From Hallerella sp963660435 (GTDB lineage: Bacteria; Fibrobacterota; Fibrobacteria; Fibrobacterales; Fibrobacteraceae), in contig CAVKYI010000009.1 of assembly GCA_963660435.1 (NCBI GenBank), positions 1 through 64,000 of the forward strand: a stretch of DNA of 64,000 bases, in the 5' to 3' direction. Below are positions 27,336 to 34,733 of the stretch, in pieces. The notes under the pieces were generated by a model. The model ran no database searches and was not told where the DNA came from. It saw only the letters and a list, made by a program, of their open reading frames with translations. The translations under genes were made by a program, and so were the position numbers. Position 1 is the stretch's first letter; every line of letters starts with the position of its first letter.

Positions 27336-27896
27336 ATGAAAGTATGGGTTTGTTCCGTTTGCGGCTATGTTTCGTTCGGAGAAGAACCTCCCGAGCACTG
27401 CCCCCAGTGCAAGGCTCCAAAGTCCAAGTTCAAGCTCAAGGAAGAGTCGCTGTCTAGCGAAACGCCTAAATGGGCGGACGAGCACCGCATCGGCGTAGCG
27501 AACGGTCTCGATGCGGAAGTGCTTCAGGATCTTCGCGAAAACTTTACCGCCGAATGCACCGAAGTGGGCATGTACCTCGCGATGAGTCGCCAAGCGGACC
27601 GCGAAGGATACCCGGAAGTCGCGGAAGCCTACAAGAGAATCGCTTTCGAAGAAGCGGAACATGCGGCAAAGTTCGCGGAGCTTCTCGGCGAAGTCGTCTA
27701 TCCCGACACGAAGAAGAATCTCTCGCTCCGCGTCGCTGCCGAAGCGGGCGCTACCGAAGGCAAGCTCAAGCTGGCCGAACGCGCCAAGGCGCTTGGATAC
27801 GACGCTATCCACGACACCGTGCACGAAATGTGCAAGGACGAAGCGCGGCACGGCAGCGCTTTCGCCGGACTCCTCCGCAGATACTTCACCAAATAG
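27336..27896 (+). CDS. Reverse rubrerythrin (N-terminal rubredoxin, C-terminal diiron domain)
   Basis: The 186-residue protein begins with a rubredoxin-type iron site (C6, C9, C22, C25 in VWVCSVCGYV and EHCPQC). The four-helix diiron domain then carries the carboxylate/histidine motifs (ENFTAECTEVGMY, FEEAEHAAKF, EMCKDEARHG). In classical rubrerythrin the rubredoxin is C-terminal; this reversed order is known from anaerobes such as clostridia, where the protein is a hydrogen peroxide and oxygen reductase. AAGGAG precedes the ATG by eight bases. The Per box upstream and perR downstream fit induction by peroxide in a strict anaerobe. Confidence 0.93.
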   Translation: MKVWVCSVCGYVSFGEEPPEHCPQCKAPKSKFKLKEESLSSETPKWADEHRIGVANGLDAEVLQDLRENFTAECTEVGMYLAMSRQADREGYPEVAEAYKRIAFEEAEHAAKFAELLGEVVYPDTKKNLSLRVAAEAGATEGKLKLAERAKALGYDAIHDTVHEMCKDEARHGSAFAGLLRRYFTK

Positions 27897-27907
27897 TTAG
27901 AAAACCC

Positions 27908-27922
27908 GGGGCGAACAGCCCC
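27908..27922 (+). terminator. Short GC hairpin between rubrerythrin and perR
   Basis: GGGGC and GCCCC enclose a GAACA loop, followed by ATTCCTTTTT. This may act as a partial terminator or attenuator that reduces perR relative to rubrerythrin. It is not a strong terminator. Confidence 0.4.
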
Positions 27923-27937
27923 ATTCCTTTTTCCTTT

Positions 27938-28345
27938 ATGTCAACTTCCGAACTTCTCAAGAAAAGAAACGTTCGTCCGTCCCTGCAGCGAATCCGCATT
28001 CTCGACTACCTGCTCGAAAGGAAGAACCATCCGACGGTAAACACCATCTACGACGATCTCTTGCCGCAGATACCGACGCTTTCCCGCACGACCGTTTACA
28101 ATACGCTCGAAGCCCTGTGCGACAGCGGACTGGTCATTCCGCTCGATGTCGGTGACGGCAGTATCCATTACGATGCGGACACGACTCCCCATGCGCATTT
28201 CAAATGCGAAAGATGCGGAAGGATCTTCGATATTTTCTTGACACCGGAAGACTTCAGAAAGAGCGCCCCCGACGGTTTTTTCATCCAGCGATTGCAGCTT
28301 TACGCCTTTGGACTTTGCGCAAAATGCAAGAGAAATTCCCGGTGA
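27938..28345 (+). CDS. perR: PerR-type peroxide-sensing Fur-family repressor
   Basis: The 135-residue protein has the Fur winged helix (PTLSRTTVYNTLEALCDSGL) and a full PerR-like metal site: H31, D79, H85, H87 and D98. The aspartate at position 98, where Fur has glutamate, favours PerR. Structural zinc cysteines are C90/C93 and C127/C130. PerR bound to Fe(II) is inactivated by peroxide through histidine oxidation, releasing genes with Per boxes such as the one at 27276. No Shine-Dalgarno is visible before the ATG. The last 46 bases overlap the end of trmO on the other strand. Confidence 0.88.
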   Translation: MSTSELLKKRNVRPSLQRIRILDYLLERKNHPTVNTIYDDLLPQIPTLSRTTVYNTLEALCDSGLVIPLDVGDGSIHYDADTTPHAHFKCERCGRIFDIFLTPEDFRKSAPDGFFIQRLQLYAFGLCAKCKRNSR

Positions 28346-29103
28346 AGCGACTTATCCCCGTAGCGATCTTCCCGCGCCTCCAGCTCCCTAGAGGAATAGC
28401 CGCTGCGAATTCTCCGCAAAACAATTCGCCGTGAATTTTCGTCGAACGAAAAATCGATGCGAAACGTCCGGAAGGCAAGTTCCGCCGTTTGCGTCGAGGC
28501 ATCTAGCCGAATGCGACGCCGGGTCGCATCGAGCGGATTTGTCGAGAGCTGGCATTTCGCAAATCCCAGCAGATCGAGACCGCTTGCGAAATCGAGCCAG
28601 GCGCTCTGGCCCAGAAATTCATCCGTCGCCTCGACATTCCAAGATTCCAGAGCCTGTTCATCCACCCACCCCGCCCGCGCATTCGGAAACGCGTCCGCTT
28701 CCGGGATGTAGGGCTTGATATCCAGGATCGGCGTTTCGTTCAGCAAGTCCGAATTTTCGACGCAAAGCGAAAGCCTTTCCACGGAAACGAGCCGGACGCA
28801 GGAAAGCCCGATTGGATTTGGACGATACGGTCCGCGCGACGCGAAAATTCCCACGCGCTCGTGATCCCGCGGAGGAACGGGAGGTCGCGTGGTAGCCCGC
28901 CAACCCGTATTTCGATGAAAGACAAAGATTATCCACAGTCGTTCAAAGCCGGCAATGTCGCGCAACGCCTCTTCAAAGCCCCGATGCGGAAAAAGTTCGA
29001 TTCTTCCGGAACGCGCGCCGTCAAAAACGCCCTGGCGCGGCACTTCGTACTTGTAAGACGCCTTGGAATAAAAGGTTCCGATCGGTTCTAGGGAAATCGC
29101 CAT
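28300..29103 (-). CDS. trmO: tRNA N6-threonylcarbamoyladenosine37 methyltransferase, TrmO/TsaA type
   Basis: This 267-residue protein has the TrmO beta-barrel motifs LEPIGTFYS at the start, GFERLWIIFVFH, GIFASRGPYRPNPIGLS near residues 86-102 (substrate/AdoMet loop) and a DIKPYIPEADAF segment. TrmO methylates t6A37 in tRNA-Thr using AdoMet and refines decoding. The C-terminal third is longer than the core domain, as in E. coli YaeB. The gene converges with perR, sharing 46 bases, and diverges from the PNPOx gene with only 44 bases between. Confidence 0.9.
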   Translation of the reverse strand: MAISLEPIGTFYSKASYKYEVPRQGVFDGARSGRIELFPHRGFEEALRDIAGFERLWIIFVFHRNTGWRATTRPPVPPRDHERVGIFASRGPYRPNPIGLSCVRLVSVERLSLCVENSDLLNETPILDIKPYIPEADAFPNARAGWVDEQALESWNVEATDEFLGQSAWLDFASGLDLLGFAKCQLSTNPLDATRRRIRLDASTQTAELAFRTFRIDFSFDENSRRIVLRRIRSGYSSRELEAREDRYGDKSLHREFLLHFAQSPKA

Positions 29104-29147
29104 GGGTTTTCTCGCAAAAATAAGTATTTTTCCGGTTGGAGATCTTT

Positions 29148-29543
29148 ATGAAGTCAGCGTTCGAATTTCTGAGAAAAGCCGGAGTCTTCTATATCGCGAC
29201 TCTCGACGGCGAAAAGCCAAGGCTCCGCCCTTTCGGAGTTGTCGCGAGTTTCAAGGGCCATCTATACATTTGCACCAAGGACGACAAGGACTGTTTTCGC
29301 CAGATGGAACAGAATCCTCGGGTCGAAATCGCGACAATGCTCGGCGAGGACTGGATTCGCGTCACCGGGGAAATCGTCCGGGACGAAGACCCGAAGGCAA
29401 AGAAAGCCGTTCTAGACCAGAATCCACACGTCAAGGACATCTACTCCGCAGACGATCCGCATTTCGCCGTCCTCTACTTTCAAAGGGCACATGCCGACAT
29501 CTATCGTTCCATCGGAAAAATCGAAGCGGTTCCTCTGCTGTAG
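29148..29543 (+). CDS. Pyridoxamine 5-phosphate oxidase-family flavoprotein
   Basis: The 131-residue protein has the split-barrel pattern of small PNPOx-like proteins: FYIATLDGEKPRLRPFGVV, LYICTKDDKDCFRQMEQNPRVEI and WIRVTGEIV. These bind FMN or F420 and act in small-molecule redox reactions; the specific substrate cannot be told. I chose the ATG at 29148 with GGAGA upstream rather than an earlier TTG. The gene stands alone, divergent from trmO. Confidence 0.85.
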   Translation: MKSAFEFLRKAGVFYIATLDGEKPRLRPFGVVASFKGHLYICTKDDKDCFRQMEQNPRVEIATMLGEDWIRVTGEIVRDEDPKAKKAVLDQNPHVKDIYSADDPHFAVLYFQRAHADIYRSIGKIEAVPLL

Positions 29544-29558
29544 ACGAAAGGACTGGCA

Positions 29559-30371
29559 TCATTCGTCCTTGCAGCGGATGGCGGCGCCGGTCGCATAGCC
29601 CTGGATGAACGACGGATTCCGTACCGTTCGCCGCAAGAGCTGTTCAAAGGTGAAATGCGACTTGAGTTCCTTCACGATGCAGCGACAGACCGTTTTCGAG
29701 GCAACCGTTTCGCAGGAATCCATCAGGAATTTTTCCATTTCCGGCGTAAACGCCTTGGGCATACACGGCAAGAAAGTTTCGAGTACGAGCGAATCGTTGA
29801 TAGTCCCGCCGCTTGACAGGCGAAGCAGCTTTTCGACATTTCCTTCCGAAACGAGTTTTCCATATGCGCAGCGGCAGCTTTTTTGCGCCTGCTCGTTTCC
29901 AAAATAGGCTCGGAACTCGACGGAACACTCCGCGAGAAAGACATCCCTGTATTCGGGGGATTCCAGAAGCGCGCTGACGATTCCCGAAGCGAAATCGGGA
30001 TCAAGCCCCAGAACCTCGAGAGCCGCGAGTTCTTCCGCAGAAAGCGCAGTCGCGCCTTCCGTAGCGTCTTCGCTCACCGCCAGCGAACCGATCGACATTC
30101 CCGATTTCATCTGCGCATCGCATTCCTTCGAAGCGTTTCCTATAAATTCAGCATATCCCAGGTCCGAGTGGCCGCGGCGCATTTTCAGTTCGATTGCGTC
30201 GATCTGCTTCTGGGAATATTTCCTTTCGACTTTTCCAAAAACGCATTCGCAAAATTCCGTCGAAGAGCCTCCGTTTTCGCAACTGGAGATAAAGTTCAAG
30301 CGAACATTTTCGGAAAGCGCGCCAAAGGAAAGAACCGCGCAAAAAATCAGGAAAAAGCAGAATTTCTTCAT
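29559..30371 (-). CDS. Exported protein with three cysteine-rich repeats
   Basis: The 270-residue protein has a signal peptide (KKFCFFLIFCAVLSFGALS) and three diverged copies of a repeat with pattern C, then about 8-17 residues, CxC, then a helix: FISSCENGGSSTEFCECVFGK (about 28-48), CSVEFRAYFGNEQAQKSCRC (about 150-170) and SCETVASKTVCRCIVKELKS (about 223-242). Each unit probably forms a small disulfide-linked helical pair in the periplasm. No known domain is recognised. The ABC-class ATPase gene ends 12 bases upstream, so the two are likely co-transcribed. Confidence 0.6.
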   Translation of the reverse strand: MKKFCFFLIFCAVLSFGALSENVRLNFISSCENGGSSTEFCECVFGKVERKYSQKQIDAIELKMRRGHSDLGYAEFIGNASKECDAQMKSGMSIGSLAVSEDATEGATALSAEELAALEVLGLDPDFASGIVSALLESPEYRDVFLAECSVEFRAYFGNEQAQKSCRCAYGKLVSEGNVEKLLRLSSGGTINDSLVLETFLPCMPKAFTPEMEKFLMDSCETVASKTVCRCIVKELKSHFTFEQLLRRTVRNPSFIQGYATGAAIRCKDE

Positions 30372-30383
30372 TGTCCGAGGTCC

Positions 30384-32099
30384 TCACTTTTCGGGTTTCG
30401 GCGGATTTTCAAGCCGCAACAGGGCCATTGCGATATCTTCTTCGCGCGGCAATTCGGAATCCTTCGAAAATCCTTGCGGCAAGCGTCGGAATCCGACATT
30501 TTTCACTTGGGCATGGAGTCTGCGGATCGCTTCGTCCGCCGGCATGTCCGTGGCATTCTGCAATAGGTTCAAAAGGAAAAGCCCGAGTCCGCTGAGCGTA
30601 GCCGTCCGCGAAAACGGGAACAGCGCGCGCAAATCCGCACGGACATAGCCAATCGAAAGCTCCGAACCGCGAAGGCGTACCTTCACCTGACGCTCCACCG
30701 GTCCGCGAGGTTTCAGCCCGGGAGTCAGATCTCTCGCAATGTCTAGAAGGCTGCGACACCTGAAATCGCCAAAGGGCGGAAGGTTTTCGAGCGCAGGCTG
30801 TGCGGAATTTCTGGCGGAAATTCGGCGCGCCTTTTCGGAGGCGTCCACCGGGCGATAGTTTTTCATCACGAGGACCGTGTCCGCAATATGCAGATAGTCC
30901 CCGCATGCTCCGACGACAATTACCATGTTCACGCCCAAAGCCTTTAGTTCCATGGCGCGATCCGACAACGGAATCAGCGGTTCGTCCTTTTCGCCGACAA
31001 GCTCCCGCATCCGGGAATCCCGAATCAGGAAGTTTACCGCCGAAGCGTCTTCGTCGATGAAAAGCGTTTTCGCTCCGAATTCGAGAGCTTCGACAAGATT
31101 TGCCGCTTCGCTTGTCGAACCCGATGCCGAACGCGTCCGAAACGATTTCGTCGAAACGCCAAACGGAAGTTCCCGGACAAACGGTTCGATGCGCGTTCCC
31201 TTTACAACGCGACCCGGTTCCGCGGCAATCCGCACAGCCGACGGATCGGCGACAACCCATTCCCGCCCATCGCCCGCCACATGCGGCACGACGGACTTCT
31301 CCAAGGCAGAGAGAAGTGTCGATTTTCCGTGGTAGGCTCCGCCCGCGATGACCGTTATCCCGCGGGGAATCGCCATACCCGAAATCTTTTTGCCCTGCAC
31401 TTCGACGGTCCGCAAAAATTCCGCCGGCGATTCAAAAGGGAGTGCGTCTTTTTTCGGAAGATCGCTCGAACCGGATTCCCGCGGAAGAATCGCGCCGTTC
31501 GGTACAAAGGCGACCCATCCCTTTTCGTCAAGGATCCTTAAAAGTTCTTCGCGAATTTCCAGGGATTCGATGTGGCGTTTCGCCTCGGAGCGATCTTCGT
31601 CCCGGCTCAGATAAAGAGCCATCAGCAAGTCGGGAATCGTCGAAGTCAAAAGCCCGCAAGCCGCTTCCACGTCGATTCGGCGCTTGTCCCCGGGGAGTTC
31701 CACGGAAAGAATCGTCTCGACTACCGCCACACCGCCGTTCTCCGCCGGTCCGCCGACCCAAAGCGCATTTCTCGCGAGGATTTCCTCGCCCGGAACGCAA
31801 ACCTTCACAGAAAAGGAATCCTCCCCGGAGCGTTCTTCGATTTCCGCACAGAGTTTCCGCAAGAGAAAGTCCGAAAGCGCCAAGCGTTTCACGGGAAAAT
31901 TTCCCCATTCCGCAGGAATTCCCAGTTTCTCCAGAGGCGCCTTGAACCTGAGCCGCGACGCCGGCGCAAAGGGATCGCCCTGCACATGGATAAATTCCAG
32001 CTCGAAATCCCCGAAATTCCAGGATTTTCCGCATAGGCTCTTGTACAGGCCGTAGTTTTTGCCCGTAAACGTTCGCAATTTTTGGTAGAGATCTTTCAT
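30384..32099 (-). CDS. Predicted ATPase of the ABC class (PF09818-type)
   Basis: The 571-residue protein has an N-terminal domain with FIHVQGDPFAPASRLRF near residue 40, a Walker A variant GGAYHGKSTLLSALE near residue 250, FSTKSF/SGSTSEAANLVEALE (signature-like region) and FIDEDASAVNFLIRD as Walker B. This set is the soluble ABC_ATPase family, which lacks transmembrane partners. Its role is unknown; nucleic-acid-related function has been suggested for relatives. The ATG at 32099 sits directly behind GAAGGA; a TTG nine bases earlier is possible. The neighbour downstream is an exported cysteine-repeat protein. Confidence 0.88.
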   Translation of the reverse strand: MKDLYQKLRTFTGKNYGLYKSLCGKSWNFGDFELEFIHVQGDPFAPASRLRFKAPLEKLGIPAEWGNFPVKRLALSDFLLRKLCAEIEERSGEDSFSVKVCVPGEEILARNALWVGGPAENGGVAVVETILSVELPGDKRRIDVEAACGLLTSTIPDLLMALYLSRDEDRSEAKRHIESLEIREELLRILDEKGWVAFVPNGAILPRESGSSDLPKKDALPFESPAEFLRTVEVQGKKISGMAIPRGITVIAGGAYHGKSTLLSALEKSVVPHVAGDGREWVVADPSAVRIAAEPGRVVKGTRIEPFVRELPFGVSTKSFRTRSASGSTSEAANLVEALEFGAKTLFIDEDASAVNFLIRDSRMRELVGEKDEPLIPLSDRAMELKALGVNMVIVVGACGDYLHIADTVLVMKNYRPVDASEKARRISARNSAQPALENLPPFGDFRCRSLLDIARDLTPGLKPRGPVERQVKVRLRGSELSIGYVRADLRALFPFSRTATLSGLGLFLLNLLQNATDMPADEAIRRLHAQVKNVGFRRLPQGFSKDSELPREEDIAMALLRLENPPKPEK

Positions 32100-32200
32100 T
32101 TCCTTCAAAAATTACAATTTATGGAGATATTTTTTTAACGAAACATCCACCGGGCATCATTTTCTTTATATCTTAATATCCGACAGAAAAGGAGTTTTCC

Positions 32201-32743
32201 ATGAAGTTTTTTTCAAGATTCTTGACACTCAGCGCCATCACGATTTCTTTTTCGGCAGTTGCCGCCATGGCCGAAGAACCTCCCCCTCGCGACCAGCCCG
32301 CTAACGTGACGATTCTCACGGAGCCGCCAAACAGCGAAGTCTATCTCGGCGGCGAGCTCCTGGGCAAGAGTCCTATCGAAAACCGCACGGTCAAATCCGG
32401 ACGCCAGACGCTAATCGTCGTCGATCAGGGATACGAACTGGTCAACCAGCGCGTGAACATTTGGCCGGGAAACGACAAGCGCAACTCGTTTAACTTCGGC
32501 ACGGTAATTCCCAAGGGCAATATCGAAGTGACGACGGTTCCGGGCAAGTGCATCATTTATGTCGATGGAGACAACGCCGACAAGACGGACGGTGCTTCGC
32601 TTACCGTTCAAAACCTAGACGCCGGCGACCACATGATCCGCGCCGAATGCAACAACGGTCGCGCCGCCGAAAAGCTCGTGAAAGTCGAAGGCGAAAAAAC
32701 CGTCAAGGTGACAATCGACGCGAGCAAGGGCAAGAGATATTGA
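32201..32743 (+). CDS. Exported PEGA-domain protein
   Basis: The 180-residue protein has a signal peptide (about residues 1-24) and a PEGA domain (about 35-80: VTILTEPPNSEVYLGGELLGKSP), followed by a second diverged PEGA-like unit (IEVTTVPGKCIIYVDGDN, about 107-160). PEGA domains are small beta-sandwiches on surface or periplasmic proteins, perhaps binding peptidoglycan or polysaccharide. AGGAG precedes the ATG. The gene stands alone with its own strong terminator. Confidence 0.85.
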   Translation: MKFFSRFLTLSAITISFSAVAAMAEEPPPRDQPANVTILTEPPNSEVYLGGELLGKSPIENRTVKSGRQTLIVVDQGYELVNQRVNIWPGNDKRNSFNFGTVIPKGNIEVTTVPGKCIIYVDGDNADKTDGASLTVQNLDAGDHMIRAECNNGRAAEKLVKVEGEKTVKVTIDASKGKRY

Positions 32744-32764
32744 TACATCTCTTTCCGCAAGCGA

Positions 32765-32796
32765 GAAAGTTCCGCTCCAAGCGGAACTTTCTTTTT
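32765..32796 (+). terminator. Rho-independent terminator of the PEGA gene
   Basis: A perfect 12-pair stem (GAAAGTTCCGCT with AGCGGAACTTTC) and CCA loop is followed by five T residues. Confidence 0.95.
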
Positions 32797-32809
32797 CGGG
32801 AAATTTAAA

Positions 32810-32838
32810 ACGAAAAGACGGATGAAACCATCCGCCTT
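32810..32838 (-). terminator. Terminator of tRNA-Cys
   Basis: On the minus strand CGGATG/CATCCG with a four-base loop (32819-32834) is followed by TCTTTTCGTTTT. It is ten bases beyond the end of tRNA-Cys. Confidence 0.7.
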
Positions 32839-32843
32839 TTTCG

Positions 32844-32916
32844 AGGCAACGCTCAGACTCGAACTGAGGAATGGGGCTTTTGCAGAGCCGTCCCTTACCA
32901 ACTTGGGTACGTCGCC
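32844..32916 (-). tRNA. tRNA-Cys (GCA)
   Basis: The 73-nt gene folds as a full cloverleaf: acceptor GGCGACG/CGTTGCC with a G-U pair, a D-arm with GTTGG loop, an anticodon loop CTGCAAA giving GCA, and a T-arm CTCAG/CTGAG with TTCGAGT loop. The discriminator base is T, as in bacterial tRNA-Cys. There is a C27-C43 mismatch at the base of the anticodon stem. CCA is not encoded. Confidence 0.95.
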
Positions 32917-32926
32917 AGATAGCCCA

Positions 32927-32954
32927 ATAATAGGAATTATTTTTAATTTTCCAA
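32927..32954 (-). promoter_or_regulatory. Promoter of tRNA-Cys
   Basis: On the minus strand TTGGAA (32949-32954), 16 bases and TATTAT (32927-32932) lie just upstream of the tRNA. The element abuts the start of the acyltransferase gene read the other way. Confidence 0.65.
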
Positions 32955-32958
32955 GGTG

Positions 32959-33504
32959 ATGGCCGGCAAACTTTCCATAAAAAAGCGTTTTTTTTGCAAG
33001 ATTCTGAAATTTTGGATGAAAAGCCTGCGAATTTCATGGGAAAATCCCGAAATTTCGCACGGACCGGGAATCTTGGCCATCTGGCACAGGGATCTTTTCG
33101 CGGCGACAGCGGCCTTCCGGAAAAGAGGGATCGCCGCATTCATCTCTCCTAGCGGTGACGGCGAATTTCTCGCGAAAATAGCCTCGGACCTAGGGTACAG
33201 GATCGTTCGCGGGTCAAGTTCCGAAAGGGCGTTCCACATCCGGGAAGTTCTCCGGTCGCTCCAAGCAGGGAATCTTTGCGCCATGGCGCTCGACGGTCCG
33301 AAAGGCCCTGCGGGAATCGCAAAGCCCGGAACCAGGTGGTTGTCGGAACAATCCGGACGTCCCTGTTTCCTTATCGAAATCCGTTACGGGAGGCACTTTT
33401 CCCTCGCGAGCTGGGACAGGGCAAAAGTCCCCCTTCCCTTTTCCAAAGTCATCGTGCAAATCCGAAAAATGTCATTTTTGACAGAATCTTTAATCTATTT
33501 TTGA
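32959..33504 (+). CDS. DUF374-type lysophospholipid acyltransferase-like protein
   Basis: The 181-residue protein contains GILAIWHRDLFAATAAFRKRG (acyltransferase block with the H-x4-D-like WHRD), ISPSGDGEF, RGSSSERA and ALDGPKGPAGIAKPG, which together match the DUF374 family associated with lipid A or phospholipid acylation. It is short of the usual roughly 210 residues, with the N-terminal membrane helix reduced to a basic amphipathic segment. Start choice is weak: GTG 32956 or ATG 32959, no clear ribosome site, and the tRNA-Cys promoter overlaps the position. It probably acts at the inner membrane. Confidence 0.75.
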   Translation: MAGKLSIKKRFFCKILKFWMKSLRISWENPEISHGPGILAIWHRDLFAATAAFRKRGIAAFISPSGDGEFLAKIASDLGYRIVRGSSSERAFHIREVLRSLQAGNLCAMALDGPKGPAGIAKPGTRWLSEQSGRPCFLIEIRYGRHFSLASWDRAKVPLPFSKVIVQIRKMSFLTESLIYF

Positions 33505-33532
33505 TCCTTGACACCGCATCCCGGAGAAACCC

Positions 33533-34183
33533 GTGCTTTATTCAACCTTTGTCGCCTTTGACCTGGAAACCACCGGACTATTTAACAACAAGCATGAAAT
33601 CGTTGAAATCGGAGCTGTCAAGTTCACGGTCTATGACGATGGCGGAATCATCCGTCCCAAGGAAATTTCCACCTTCCAGACGCTAGTCAAGCCGCCGATG
33701 ATGATACCCGACGAAGCGACTCGCATCAACCATATCACGAACGCGATGGTCGAAAACGCGCCTCCGATAAGCGACGCCTTGCGAAAATTCACCATTTTCT
33801 GCGGACAGTCCGCGATACTTGTCGCTCACAACGCCGACTTCGACACCGGATTCTTGCACGTCGCCTACACAAAGCACCCGCAGATCCTGCCGGGGAACCC
33901 GATTGTCGATAGCCTGCGCATCGCAAAGTCCATCTTGCCGGAACTCAAAAGCCACAAACTTGGGGATCTCGCCCATATGTTCCAGCGCATCAAGGGACAA
34001 ATCCGCCTATCCATCAACAACGAGGAAATGCACCGCGCGGTCTATGACTGCGAAATGCTGATGGAAGTCTTTGTCGCGCTTCTCCGTCGAAGGATCCGCA
34101 AGGAAGACTGGGATATTTCCCGAATTCTTCCGGCCATCCAGAAGAACGGCTCCTCCCCCGCCTACCTGACCAAGATGAAGTAG
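33533..34183 (+). CDS. DnaQ-like 3-5 exonuclease (DEDDh)
   Basis: The 216-residue protein has the exonuclease motifs FVAFDLETTGLF (Exo I, D and E), HNADFDTGFL (Exo II, D) and HRAVYDCEML (Exo III, H and D). It resembles the DNA polymerase III epsilon subunit but is a stand-alone domain with about 40 extra C-terminal residues, so it may be the proofreading subunit or a repair/RNA exonuclease. The start is GTG with GGAG upstream. It follows the acyltransferase by 28 bases. Confidence 0.88.
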   Translation: MLYSTFVAFDLETTGLFNNKHEIVEIGAVKFTVYDDGGIIRPKEISTFQTLVKPPMMIPDEATRINHITNAMVENAPPISDALRKFTIFCGQSAILVAHNADFDTGFLHVAYTKHPQILPGNPIVDSLRIAKSILPELKSHKLGDLAHMFQRIKGQIRLSINNEEMHRAVYDCEMLMEVFVALLRRRIRKEDWDISRILPAIQKNGSSPAYLTKMK

Positions 34184-34187
34184 GCAA

Positions 34188-34516
34188 TTCAGAGATTAGC
34201 TAAGAGAGCTTGGAGCTTAGAGCCGCAAAGCGGGCTGTTTCTTTCAACCGAAAGGCTTTCAACGTTACACGCCTAGGATTTTGTCACCAAGCGAACAGTT
34301 TCCGCCTCTCGGCGGAGAGTGCGCCCGTCTGCCGACAGGCAGGCCTTCCCGGCGATGGGCAAGGTAGGGGGACCTTTCCGAGTTGCGAAGGCCAAGGTCC
34401 CCCTACCTTGCATCCACCCTGTCATTCTGGAGCGGAGCGATAGAAACAGCCACGCTTGTTTTAGAGGTTTCGGTTTACGGTCATTCTGGAAGGGCCAAAG
34501 GCCCTGATAGAATCCA
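34188..34516. repeat. Long intergenic repeat, copy 1 (mosaic with two extra modules)
   Basis: This 329-base stretch matches 37582-37869 along its whole length. It contains a 17-base perfect inverted repeat (34360-34376 with 34394-34410, arms CAAGGTAGGGGGACCTT) around a 17-base loop. Relative to copy 2 it has two extra pieces: TCTGCCGACAGGCAGGCC-type (34328-34346) and a 29-base GTCATTCTGGAG module (about 34420-34448). Confidence 0.8.
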
Positions 34517-34733
34517 TTCCTAGTGTTTCTTTTGAAATGGATCCTACCTGCCTGCCCGCAGCAGGCGGGCCTGTCGGCAGACAGGTCGCTTAACGAATAC
34601 TCCACTCTCCATGTTTCTTTGAATTTTTGCGTCCCGTCCCGCCCCTCCCCCAAAAAAACTTTTCCTTTGTCCTTGCCTTAGAGCAAACTCTAAGTCTTAT
34701 ATTTCTAGACACACACTCCATACGAGGAAAACG
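34517..34733. other. Remaining gap before the cupin lipoprotein
   Basis: This holds another REP-like palindrome (about 34548-34588, CTGCC/GGCAG units) and, near 34660-34733, AT-rich sequence that should hold the promoter of the next gene. No gene is seen. Confidence 0.45.

Noticed and set aside
32956..32958. GTG as start of the acyltransferase gene
   Set aside because: It is adjacent to an ATG with equally weak signals, so the ATG is preferred; the issue cannot be settled from sequence.
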